A DNA stretch of 64,000 bases from Calliopum simillimum (Eukaryota > Arthropoda > Insecta > Diptera > Lauxaniidae). Location: the NCBI GenBank assembly GCA_951812925.1, contig OX638369.1:868001-932000 (forward strand), written 5' to 3'. Made by a program: the position numbers and the translations under genes. Positions 46,915 to 57,790 of this stretch are shown piece after piece. Below the pieces are notes generated by a model, which was given only the letters and a program-made list of their open reading frames with translations, had not been told where the DNA came from and did not search any database. Position 1 is the stretch's first letter, and each line of letters opens with the position of its first letter.

Positions 46915-47705
46915 ATTTTTTTTTTTCATATTCTGTATGGAACCAAATGTGATGAAATATATTCCTAGACGTTTAAATTGAAATTCCCAATAGGTAAACC
47001 AGAAAATTTCGACATAAGGAGATGTCAGGATCTGACAATTTCGGGAAAATCTAGATTTTCGATAATATACAAGAGAGCACACATTTCGTAAGTAGTGGAT
47101 ATGTTAGGGGGCACCTTTCCGAATATTTTGAAGTAAAATTTAGTAAAAGCGTATGTGGGACATAGCAAGGGAATGGGTTAAAAAGTCTAAATCACTTATT
47201 ACGGCCACATAATATGTTCTAAAATTCTGAAAAAATCAAGTTAATTCCTTGATAAAAATAAATCGACTTTGTTTATGGGGCTTACCCCATGTTGAGTAAA
47301 AAAGAAAAACGTTAAATTTTGGTTAAAAAAGCGATTTTTAGCGATTTGCAAAATTTAGCGTTTTTACTCGGTATGGGGATTAAATTAAATAAAGATCATA
47401 AACGAAGTCTATTTATTTTTCATCAAAGAATTTGCTTGAATTTTTTTAAGAATTTTTCAACCACACGACACATAAGATTTTTCTGAATTTTACTTGAGAA
47501 TATTCGGAAAGGTGCCCCGGTGCTTATGAAATCTGTGCTCACCCGTATATTATCGGAAAACTTGATTTTCCCGAAATTTTCATTAAAAACGACTTCTTGA
47601 CACCCCTTATGTCGAAATTTTTTTGTTCACCTATTGGGAATTTCATTTTACACATCTAGGAATACATTCCACCACATTTGGTTAAAGAATATGAAAAAAA
47701 ATTTA
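46915..47705. mobile_element. 790-bp fold-back inverted repeat
   Basis: Left and right halves are reverse complements around a centre near 47315. Matching pairs include CATATTCTGTATGGAACCAA with the TTGGTTAAAGAATATG region, CCAATAGGTAAACCAGAAAA with its counterpart at ~47620, and CACCTTTCCGAATATT with AATATTCGGAAAGGTG. Arms are ~370-390 bases with 75-85% identity by eye. There is no coding sequence and no clear target duplication. Confidence 0.8.
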
Positions 47706-47784
47706 TTTTTTTCTTAAAACCTATGTCATATAAGGAAGATTATTTTCGGATATGAACATATGTGTCGGTCATTTTCATAGTGAC

Positions 47785-47940
47785 GTAAGTCCATTTCGGG
47801 GCAAAATCAATGTCATACACACTATGTGCCGTAATAATCGATTATCTGACCAATATCCTTTTTTCAACTTAATGACATCAAATCTTCACCATTAGATAAA
47901 CTTTTCGTGAAAATAGAACCCAATTTCATTTATTTGTAAC
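47785..47940. repeat. Diverged relative of the 31491 MITE
   Basis: Words AAGTCCATTTCGGGGCAAAA, CAACTTAATGACATCAA and GAAAATAGAACCCAATTT follow the same order as inside the 31491-31745 MITE. The right terminal repeat is missing. Confidence 0.6.
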
Positions 47941-48113
47941 CGTGTAAGTAAAGTGAACACCGTGTAAGCTCATATATAACGAATTAAACCATTTTTGGTA
48001 CAAGACTGATATGAACTATAGATGGTCTTCTCAGTGGCGTGTCGTCTAAGGTGCGCAGGTGTTCTCCGCACACCCAACTGAAATCCTTTACAATATGCAA
48101 TTTTTTTTACATA

Positions 48114-49538
48114 CAGCGTTGGAAAAAATAATAGGGACAAGCAATTTGTTTAGGTTTTCAACCACATCTTTTAATTAATCCGTTACTCTGGAAAATATAT
48201 TATGCAACTTGAGTTAATTTTAGTATAGTTTAAAGAAACTGAAAAAAAAAAAATTGACTTCAAGTCCTTAGATGAAAAAAATACGCGACATTCTTGGTTT
48301 CCATACTGGAAAAAATAATAGGGACAAACGTCATTTATCATTTAGCTATGGATTAACTCTTATTTTAGTGCTTACGTGAGTTTTAAGGCTTCACCAGTTC
48401 AATATTTGATCGATGCTTTCTCTATTTAAGTATCTTTAAGCGTCTACAAGGCGTAGATTCCAAAAATTTTGCACACATTTCAAACAGTGTCAAGTACCAT
48501 TCTTCTTGTATTTCTTGCAATAAATCGTTTTTATATTCTGATGTATTAAAACCAATGAACTTCTTAAGCACTCCTCAGACGTGCTTAACGGGGTTGAGAT
48601 CCGGTGACGGTGACGGTCAATCCATAACCGTGATATTTTTTTTGATTCATTCATGACTTCACTGGCTTTGATGAATGTTTGGGGTCATTACCATGCATGA
48701 GATTTCAGATCAAAGGAATTTTCTCTCCCACATAAGGCCGCGTAACTGTATAGAGGATATTAACATAGCCTGATGCATGCATTCGGTCTATACATATTCT
48801 ATAATGCTGACGCAACTTCAGCCGCCAAAAATTAACCCCAGTGTATCTGGTTTCGAATGCTGCATTCTAAGGTCATCTAACAAACAATCAACAACCAGAA
48901 ACAAACAAAAAAATTTGAGCAGATTTTAACAGTTTTGATGAAACTTGAGCCTGGTGGCAAAATTAATTATCTGGGATATGTTCTTTTGTCTTAAAAATTT
49001 TACTTTTCTTGCACTTCTGCCACACAATCCTGCTTCTCGAAGCTTGTTTCTTACAATGCGGATTGTTACTGGACAAAAGAAATGCATTTTTTTTCGAATG
49101 CCTCACAAGAATTTTATCAAATTGTCTGGAAATTTGGCGCTTTTTTTCTTTTTCCGGAATTGATTTCAAACCGTTAAAGATCATGGCCTTAGAGCAATTC
49201 ATTATAGCCACAATTTACTTTATGGTTTTACCCGCTACCCTTAGATTCAATTAATAATACACTACTTACCACTTTCAAATCAACAATTAGCTCTATAACA
49301 GGTACCAAGCACTTAAAATCATGTTTTGTCCCTATTATTTTTTCCAGCCCCTAAACGAAGTGTGCACAGTTTTTATAGTTTTTTTTTCGAAATGGCAATA
49401 TGTGCTAATAAAACGGGGTTGTCATTTTGAAGCATCGTTACATAACGTAACTTTACTGTAGCAAAAACTGTCTGCAGAGAAAAATATTATTTCTGCATGC
49501 GTTATAATGAGATGTCCCTATTATTTTTTCCAACACTG
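48114..49538 (-). mobile_element. Tc1-like transposon with IR/DR ends and decayed transposase
   Basis: Terminal inverted repeats begin CAGCGTTGGAAAAAATAATA and end TTATTTTTTCCAACACTG, flanked by TA at 48112-48113 and 49539-49540. The core GGAAAAAATAATAGGGACAA recurs 187 bases inside each end (48308 and ~49326), the inverted-repeat/direct-repeat arrangement of many Tc1 elements. Minus-strand sequence gives a transposase C-terminus in pieces (NDPKHSSKPVKS-like, then SPDLNPVKHV) and EIQEEWYLTLFEMCAKFLES. Several stops show it is dead. Confidence 0.88.
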
Positions 49539-49540
49539 TA

Positions 49541-50082
49541 TGTATGTGAAAATCGTATTATTTGCGTACATACGTAATACTACAATGTTTTTCGGTCGCA
49601 ACATAATTTAACGTTAAATTCTGTTTGATCGAGGTGTTCGAGTGCGTTATCATCCTCGGTTTAAAAATCTCATATTGAAAACAAAAACCAATACGCACAC
49701 ATTGTAGCAAGATGCCCATACAAAACACTTTTGGTGCGCTTATAGAAAACGTACGAAGAATTCATTCAGCGGCGTCACTCGGCATCTTCAGTCTTTTAAA
49801 AATGTTCGATAGAGAATTCTGAATTCTATTTATTTATTGAACTCGACCGGTAAAATCTAAATAGCAATTAGTCCATATTATTTGAAGTCTTTTGTAGTTC
49901 AGTCAGTAAGATCTCTAACTTATAATCAATTGAACAATGAATTTTTTTTTAATGGAACTTGTTTTTTATTAATGAAATTTTAGCTTTTTCGTAGTTTTGT
50001 AAATATAAAATAAATTAAAAAAAAAAAAAATAATAAAACCCAAAAAATATAAAAAAAAAAGTTCAAAAGAAAAAAAACTAGA
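49541..50082. other. AT-rich intergenic DNA, nothing recognised
   Basis: It contains A-rich low-complexity sequence at 49990-50080 next to the REP1 boundary. No frames or repeats are supported. Confidence 0.4.
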
Positions 50083-50720
50083 AAGGGTGTAAATTTTGGC
50101 CTGGCCAAAAAATAAATACCCTACACTGCAGTATTTTGAAAATTTTGCTTATATGGGAGGTGCCACGCCCTCTTGTCCGAGTACACCCAGTTTTTGTTCA
50201 GAGCTTACATTTATAGTTTTTAGTGTCAGAGTGAAATTTAGTTGGATTATCTCAAAAAACTCTTTCAGTATAGCATTTTGAATCTTTTGCTTATATGGGA
50301 GGTGCCACGCCCCCTTGTACGATTTCAACCAATTTTTGCTGAGAGCTTTCATTTATAATTTTTAGTGTCTGAGTCAAAGTTGGTTCGAATATCTCAAAAA
50401 ACGCTTTCAGTATAGCGTTTTGAAGCTTTTGCTTATATGGGAGGTGCCACGCCCTCTTGTCCGAATTCGCTCAGTTTTTTATCAGAGCTTGCGCTTACAA
50501 TTCGTAGTATTTATGTGTATTGTGGTTGCATTGACGTGAAAAATACTCTTATAATTGCATTTTGAATATAATTTTTGTATGGGCGGTAGGCGTGTCCGTT
50601 AACCGATTTTGCTCATTTTCAATCCCCCGAGCTAACTTTGACGACGGAGGCAGTGTACCAAATTTCATTGAATTATCTTGCTCAGTTTTCCCAAAAAGTG
50701 TATTTCAACACACAGCCAGC

Positions 50721-50752
<32 letters not shown>

Positions 50753-50910
50753 CAGCCAGCCAGCCAGACAGACGGACATGGCTATATCGACTCAGGAGGT
50801 GACGCTGATCAAGAATATATATACTTTTCTATACCTGCCACGCCTCCTTCTCTGCGTTACAAACGGAAGGACAAAGTGAATATACCCTGGGTGTAGGGTA
50901 TAAAAATCGG
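50083..50910 (+). repeat. REP1 copy 3
   Basis: This is an uninterrupted copy from TTTTGGCCTGGCC to ATATACCCTGGGTGTAGGGT. It includes three units with GGGAGGTGCCACGCCCTC, a CAGCCAGCCAGC microsatellite (50715-50765) and the GACAGACGGACATGGC block. Small frames inside are repeat read-through. Confidence 0.85.
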
Positions 50911-51107
50911 ACCTCTGTCTATCACGTCCTAGTCGTGGTCTTGGAAAAAATCAAGTATAGACAACCATAGTAAAACAGGCATGTACTGAACCCCCTGCTG
51001 AAGACACCACGGCACGCCACTGGGTCTTCTGCTATAAACTTAGCTGCACACTAGTGTTACCTGATTAGCGGCACTGTGTCTGGTGATGAAAGTGGTAGTT
51101 GTATTTA

Positions 51108-51261
51108 TACCCTACACCCAGGGTATATTCACTTTGTCCTTCCGTTTGTAACGCAGAGAAGGAGGCGTGGCAGGTATAGAAAAGTATATATATTCTTGAT
51201 CAGCGTCACCTCCTGAGTCGATTTAGCCATGTCCGTCTGTCTGGCTGGCTGGTTGGCTGGG

Positions 51262-51295
<34 letters not shown>

Positions 51296-52215
51296 TGTGT
51301 TGAAATACACTTTTTGGGAAAACTGAGCAAGATAATTCAATGAAATTTGGTACACTGCCTTCATCGTCAAAGTTAGCTCGGGGGATTGAAAATGAGCAAA
51401 ATCGGTCAACGGACACGCCTACCGCCCATACAAAAATTATATTCAAAATGCAATTTTAGGAGTATTTTTCACGACAATGCAACCACAATACATATAAGTA
51501 CTACGAATTGTAAGCGCAAGCTCTGAAAAAAAAAACTGAGCGAATTCGGACAAGAGGGCGTGGCACCTCCCATATAAGCAAAAGCTTCAAAACGCTATAC
51601 TGAAAGCGTTTTTTGAGATATTCGAACCAACTTTGACTTAGACACTAAGAATTATAAATAAAAGCTCTCAGCAAAAATTGGTTGAAATCGTACAAGGGGG
51701 CGTGGCACCTCCCATATAAGCAAAAGTTTCAAAATGCTATACTGAAAAAGTTTTTTGAGATAATCCAATTAAATTTCACTCTGACACTAAAAACTATAAA
51801 TGCAAGCTCTGAACAAAAACTAGGTGTACTCGGACAAGAGGGCGTGGCACCTCCCATATAAGCAAAAGCTTCAAAACGCTATACTGAAAGCGTTTTTTGA
51901 GATATTTGAACCAAATTTGACTCAGACACTAAGAATTATAAATGAAAGCTCTCAGCAAAAACTGGGTGAAATCAGACAAGGGGGCGTGGCACCTCCCATG
52001 TAAGCAAAAGAATCAAAATGCTATACTGAAAGAGTTTTTTGAGATAATCCAACTAAATTTCACTCTGACAATAAAAACTATAAATGCAAGCTCTGAACAA
52101 AAACTGGGTGTACTCGGGCAAGAGGGAGTGGCACCTCCCATATAAGCAAAATTTTCAAAATACTGCAGTGTAGGGTATTTATTTTTTGGCCGGGCCAAAA
52201 TTTACACCCTTACTA
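51108..52215 (-). repeat. REP1 copy 4, inverted relative to copy 3
   Basis: It has the same ends as copy 3 in opposite orientation, so the pair forms a ~2.1-kb inverted repeat with ~200 bases between. It has five units of GGGGGCGTGGCACCTCCCAT type at ~51556, 51701, 51840, 51985 and 52126, spaced 139-145 bases and alternating between two subtypes, versus three in copy 3. A GGCTGGCTGGCT microsatellite lies at 51240-51295. Confidence 0.85.
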
Positions 52216-52659
52216 GTTTTGTTTTATTTTTGGTAGTGACGGTAATCACTGTAAACCGTCAATATTAAAGTGAACCAAACTGAAGGCTCATACATATATA
52301 CATAGTAAAGGGACAAGAAGAACGAAAGTGCACTTGTTGCTGATAAAAATTGTTTTCGCTGCGTTTGTGTCTTGTCGGACGATGGCCTTCGAAGAAAGTT
52401 GCTTGACCCAATTTGCAAAGACGACCAATTTTTTAGGGGACCAATTTTGATTTCGTCAATCCTTTATGTTACAGTAAACCATTACATAAGCACATGTATA
52501 TACTTCTTATTTCAATTTAATTTTTTAGTATTCCATGTTTTTGATCATTTTGCATCAGAAGACTTCGACAATTCTACCACTTAAAAAATCATTGTACGCG
52601 TTTTTAAGAGAGATAAACAACAATTTTTTTTTTTAACAAGAAACGGGTTTTTTTTTCAG
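52216..52659. other. Unique-looking DNA upstream of an orphan exon candidate
   Basis: A plus-strand frame reads NCFRCVCVLSDDGLRRKLLD and PICKDDQFFRG around 52350-52440 before losing protein-like character. It could be part of the same unknown gene as the following exon or chance. Confidence 0.25.
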
Positions 52660-52764
52660 ATTTGATTTAGAAGAAAAGCGCTATGTTGTTTTTCACGTTA
52701 ATAATATTTTTATGGGACAATTACAAATGACTCCTGCACAGGTGGCTCCTGGAGATTTAAAATG
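52660..52764 (+). CDS. Orphan exon candidate of an unknown protein
   Basis: An acceptor CAG after a run of nine T (52650-52659) and a donor ATG|GTGAGA bound 105 bases. The open frame reads FDLEEKRYVVFHVNNIFMGQ and then LQMTPAQVAPGDLK, balanced and protein-like in an AT-rich background where chance frames are Lys/Asn/Ile-rich. The stop comes only beyond the donor. No partner exon could be linked and no family is recognised. It may belong to a decayed gene or to an unseen gene between the zinc-finger and Spire genes. Confidence 0.3.
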
Positions 52765-52951
52765 GTGAGAAAAAAGACTACGGGGGATCGATTCTACATT
52801 TATTTACGAACATTTTCTCGGAAACCGCATGAATCAAAACGCTCGGTTTGGTCAGTTACGCACAATATTAGATTGCGGCATTGTCTCCATATAAAAAAAA
52901 AAACTGAAAAAAAAATGCAGCAAATAAAAATTAAACTAGTCAGTAAGGTCA

Positions 52952-53185
52952 TGCCGTTTTAGCCAGATCATGTATTTCCTAAGTATTTTGTCGCCCTAAA
53001 TTCAAATTCGGGGTCCGTTTTTTCCCAGAACATCACAGAGAATATATTTCACGGTATTATAACCATTTTGGCCTCTATATGGCCTTGAAATCTCTACTCT
53101 GTGACATTCTGGGATAAAACGGACACCGGATTCGAATTTAGGGCGTCAAAATAACTAGGAAATACATGGTCTGGTCAAAACGGCA
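52952..53185. mobile_element. 234-bp MITE with ~70-base inverted arms
   Basis: Ends TGCCGTTTTAGCCAGATCAT and CATGGTCTGGTCAAAACGGC are inverted, and pairing continues through GCCCTAAATTCAAATTCGG / CCGGATTCGAATTTAGGGC. The loop is ~90 bases. No clear target duplication. Confidence 0.85.
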
Positions 53186-53366
53186 CGACTTTTTTTTTTG
53201 TAAGCCTGTTTAATTTATGTGATTTATGCAATTTCATGGATTTCCTTAACGGAATTTAGTATTTTTCTTGATTTATTCGTGACCTTCTTAAATATTAAAA
53301 TATAATTTGATTTTATTTTTCACTGCGAATCGGATTACTTAAACTTTTTTTTGTTTTGGGGCGTAC

Positions 53367-54656
53367 CACAGTGCTGTCACTCCATACAACGGAACGGCAT
53401 TTCCACAGTTTTGGGTTCGATTTCAATAAGATTTTTACCATGCTGATACATTTTTTTACGCTGTTTTCAGAAATGCAATTAATTTTCAAAAAGAAAAAAA
53501 GATATTCAAATAAATAAAACCACGAAAGTTAACTGGAAAAAATGTTTGTGCATGCTTTTAGGCTGTAAAAAACCATATTAAAATTATAATAGTTCAAAGT
53601 GTTTTTGACATTTAAAAGTATACTGTAAAAAAAAATTAAATTTAAAAAAATTCAAAAGCATTTGAAAAAAATTTTGTGGTGTAAATTTTATAAAATCAAT
53701 AGGGGTATTCACGATCTGGATTAACGTCCTGAGTGACAGAGTAATAGGGTAACAGTGCACAACCCCAACAACAAAATATATGTAAGTTACTCTGTTACTC
53801 TTTTACCCTTTTAGTCAAGCTATTTTCTAGTGTAAAATAATCTTACACTTTTGCCTTTTTTTACTATTTCTATAGAAACGTTTGAACTTGTTTACTGTTG
53901 AGAGACAGTTTTCGTTCATCAAAATAAAAAATTAGAATGAGAGCAAAGTATTCATTTAAAAATTTTTTTTTTTTTTGTGGTCAGTTGATATTATTTTGAT
54001 AAACAATAAAAAGTGTACGTGCAAAAGTGTTGAGTATGCTCTCAATTCAGAGTAACCGAGTGCATTTTTACCCTGTTACTCAGCTCGTTACTCAAGATCG
54101 TGAATAACTCTATTGATTTATTTGTACGTAAATACGGGACATTGAGATAAATATTTAAAGTAAACGGGAAAAACGGGGTTGTGAATTTTTCCTATCTTAA
54201 AATATGGAATCTGTACTATCTGTACATTTTAGAACAATGCCTACAAGTTCCGTCTTTTTTTTTCCTGCTCTAAAGAAAATTAGCATTTTCCGGTTTTTAA
54301 TATTTGAAAATTTTTTTTTTATATCTTTTAATTTGGCTAAAAAAATTTGCATACAAAAAATATTAAAAATAAATGGGTATGTAGGCTTTTGTATGCATTT
54401 TATTTTATAACAATTGCTTTTGAGGTTTAGGAGCAGCAATTATTTTTAAAAAGTTCTGCGATTAGCAAATTTTCTTAAATGTTCTTTTTTCGAAAAAAGT
54501 TAGACTTTAACAAGCCGTAACACTTACTAATCACAGCAGTTTTCAACAATTTTCAGGGGATTTCTTAATTGGACTATTTGCTGTAGAATGGCATAAAAAA
54601 AATTTTGAATTTGAATGAAATTTTTTTACGCAAATGCCTTCTATCGCAGCACTGTG
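53367..54656. mobile_element. RSS-ended (Transib-like) element copy B with 5-bp target duplication
   Basis: The left end CACAGTGCTGTCACTCC and the right end CGCAGCACTGTG share the inverted CACAGTGCTG. Both sides carry CGTAC (53362-53366, 54657-54661). CACAGTG at the extreme ends and a 5-base duplication are the hallmarks of Transib elements, relatives of RAG1; CACAGTG equals the RSS heptamer. No transposase is encoded and only the outer ~10 bases match between ends. An element at about 53699-54113 is nested inside and absent from copy A. hAT is the main alternative, but no 8-base duplication fits. Confidence 0.6.
53699..54113. mobile_element. ~415-bp element nested in copy B
   Basis: Inverted ends ATAGGGGTATTCACGATCT and AGATCGTGAATAACTCTAT flank AT-rich sequence with GTTACTCTGTTACTC-type words. 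Copy A (around 36285) lacks this block, giving an empty-site comparison. Target duplication is unclear. Confidence 0.75.
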
Positions 54657-54661
54657 CGTAC

Positions 54662-57590
54662 TAGAGATTCTATTTATATATGCTAAAACAATTAATGCCA
54701 TATTTTTTTTTAACTTAAATAAGTTGCTTCATCCAAGCACTGTAGAAAAGTTAAGGAACAAAAAGTAAACTTTTGCACTGATCATGTTTTGACGACTTAA
54801 TACGAAGCGTGATCCAATTAAATTTTTAATCTTCTGTTTTGATATTGCAAACTTTGAGAGGGAATCATTATTGAAGCTTGTAGATTGAAGTTTAAGAATC
54901 GGAAACAGATAAATGCACACTTGTTATTCCTTTCTACAGCTGCATCATATCCATAATATGTTACATACATACTTATGTATTTAGAAATAGGCAAATAGGG
55001 GATAATGCATTAAAAAGGTAAATTATTCACATATCGCGCGATATTATTCTTCTCCATTTTATTGCAATAAGAGCACTAATTTGAACTTTTATAAAAAGGT
55101 CAACGTACACGGGATAATTTACATTATTTTTACGATAATGGCTCACCTGTATCACAACTTCACCAGCATATTATTCAATTCTTCGGTAAAGGTATCACCT
55201 TACAGGCAAAAAAAAATCCACCGTACACCATCGAACCCGAAGCATTTTGGAAAAAAAATTCTTTTGTTCTTGTGAACAACATTTTCACCGCCCTTTTTTG
55301 TTCCAGAGGTTGTTGACATCAAGTACTCCGTTCTAGTACTGGCCCACAAGATCTCAGTTCCTACTCCTTAACGTCAGAAAATAAAAGCTACCAAAAAATC
55401 GTTATGCTTTTTCCAGGGAAGTATTACGATTACTCCATTTGAAATATTTATTTAAAATGACCCCTGGACCAAAATTCCTCCGGAAATTAAAATTTTCTTT
55501 GAGGTATACGTATACATTCAGTCTGATTACAATCCATGTTAAGAGACACCAATTTCGCGTCAATTATGAGTTCATAACCTTTGATGACACTAAGAAAAGT
55601 CCCAAACAAGTTCCTTGCATTTAATTTTCACTAAAAAATTTCACTGACGCAGACACGAAGTTGTGGGCAGCACAATAGCACAATGCAACCATCGATCGAC
55701 TCCATTGTTTGGAATGTAGCAAGCTCACATACACGCTCACACACAAGGTGATTACCAATTGAAACAATGGCTTTAAAGTTAAAGGCACGTTTGCCATGTA
55801 CTTAATTGTTTCGGCTAATGTTAAATATCTATAATAGCGGAAAACAAATGCTAAACGTTTCCTTTAACTGCATAGTTTTACAATAAACACTACAATTTAA
55901 ATAAACTGATGATAAGGGTTCCATGCGTTTCAATACAAAAGTAAAATCTTGTGAAAACATTAGAGCCTGGACACAAGAGAGACTAAGAGCTGTGGGAAGC
56001 GGTCCCTCCGTTTGCCTACAAATATATCGCCCGAAAATTTAATTGAGTGTGTAAACTAGCTCTTAAAGGCGATTTACCATCATGGGCGAAGGGGTCAATT
56101 TCGACGAGGCTGCACGCATTGGTTAAAAATTTTTCCATTCCATATTATTTTAATCAGGCCTGTTCCGTAATTCGTGTGTTTTCCATTACTTTTCATTTAG
56201 GAGGATTTTTGATGAAAATGGTGAGTCACACGATAAAAAGTATAAGGATCTTTTTTGTGGGGTATTACAGGTTCTACAAATAATATTGATTTATATTTAC
56301 GAAAAAATAACAGTTTAGGAAACATTCTTAAAAAACCGCAAAAAGTCGAAAAATTCGACTTTATCGAATATTTCCGAAACAGTGGCTTTTTCGTAAATAT
56401 AAATCAATATTATTTCCTAAATATGTATTCCTAAGTGCTAATCCTATCTCCATACCAAATTTCGTAAAAAATGTTTTTTTTAAATTGTTTGTTATGGTCT
56501 GTAGAAGGCTTTTAAGGGGGTGAGATGCTGCTGCGGGGTACGGGGGTTGCACTCCCCATATGAAAAAAATACTAAAAGTGCTATGTCTCTGCAGTTATAC
56601 AAGCTATGATTATGAAAGTTAATGACCTTATGCATAATGTATCTGCCATCAACTATGCAAAATTTGAAGGGGATTGAACCAGGGGTCGTTGAGCCCCCCA
56701 TATGAAAAAACACTAAATGCTATATCAGTGTTCCTATATCAGCTGTCATTATGAAACTTGGTACATGGATGTTTATTGCGTTTACTATCCAGCATGCAAA
56801 GCTTAAGAGGGATTGAGCAAAAGGGATTTGCAAAATAACATGGTTGAATTACGCTGGTTGCAGCGATAATAAATGCTGCATCTTCTTAAACTACGAAAAT
56901 GGCAAAATTCTTTGTTTGGTTCTACACTTTTGACAGATAGCAAGGCAAGATGCCGGGTTCCATTTTTTTATTTTGACATGCAAAATAAGTTCTTCTTGCG
57001 CCGCGCCGCCATATAATATTGTGCAGAAATTATTGCTGCATGTTTTTACACAAACTTTTCTTTTTTTTTGTAACTATTAGAACAAATATTAAACCAAAAT
57101 AATTCTAATTTTGTTTTTCCCTTTATCATTGTCACTCACACAAATAAAAATTTAACAACTGCCAAATCTTAGGCAACAATTTTATTTTACTTTTTCCCAA
57201 ATAGGGCTCTTAAAATTAATTACAACAACAACAGAAATTTCTGGTGAAATCTACCAGAGATATAGCCATCGGAAGATCGGGATATAGCTTTTATGAAAAC
57301 CGGTAAAAGTTCAGAATCCCTTAATGGATTTGAACAATATTGGTGTCATATGAAAGGTAATTTAACTGGCTATAAAACCGTTCTGCAAAAGTTTTAAATC
57401 CGAGTCATGGTTTTGTAGATATGGCGAATTTTCGAAAATTTTTACCACTTTTTTCGTTTTTAAAGCACTATTTTTCCGAAAATGTCTTATAAATTAACAA
57501 AAACGGCATATAAAAGGCAACTTAATAAGCTACAATACTGAACATAAAATTTTTGAAATCTGGTTCGTAGTTTTCGAGATATTACGTTTT
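54662..57590. other. Intergenic DNA upstream of the Spire-like gene
   Basis: No gene is supported; short frames lack domains. It includes a single-arm match to the 3787 hairpin (56001-56021), a hairpin at 56278-56415, and repeat-like sequence with direct variants of CCCCATATGAAAAAA at 56555 and 56695. Confidence 0.4.
56278..56415. repeat. Hairpin with 29-base perfect arms
   Basis: AAATAATATTGATTTATATT plus TACGAAAAA at 56278-56306 is the perfect complement of 56387-56415. The inner part has a second short hairpin, AAAATTCGACTTTATCG-like. Probably a MITE; no duplicate found in the window. Confidence 0.75.
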
Positions 57591-57790
57591 NNNNNNNNNN
57601 NNNNNNNNNNNNNNNNNNNNNNNNNNNNNNNNNNNNNNNNNNNNNNNNNNNNNNNNNNNNNNNNNNNNNNNNNNNNNNNNNNNNNNNNNNNNNNNNNNNN
57701 NNNNNNNNNNNNNNNNNNNNNNNNNNNNNNNNNNNNNNNNNNNNNNNNNNNNNNNNNNNNNNNNNNNNNNNNNNNNNNNNNNNNNNNNNN
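57591..57790. other. Assembly gap (200 N)
   Basis: An exact run of 200 undetermined bases; the round number suggests an estimated or default scaffold gap. Confidence 0.99.

Noticed and set aside
50562..50896. Open frames of 72-105 codons with Gln/Pro/Ala/Ser repeats
   Set aside because: Translation of the CAGC microsatellite inside REP1; the same frames occur in the inverted copy at 51129-51446.
50700..51300. CRISPR-like array suggested by regular repeats
   Set aside because: The repeats are a CAGC/GGCT microsatellite and 140-base REP1 units in eukaryotic DNA, without unique spacers of constant length.
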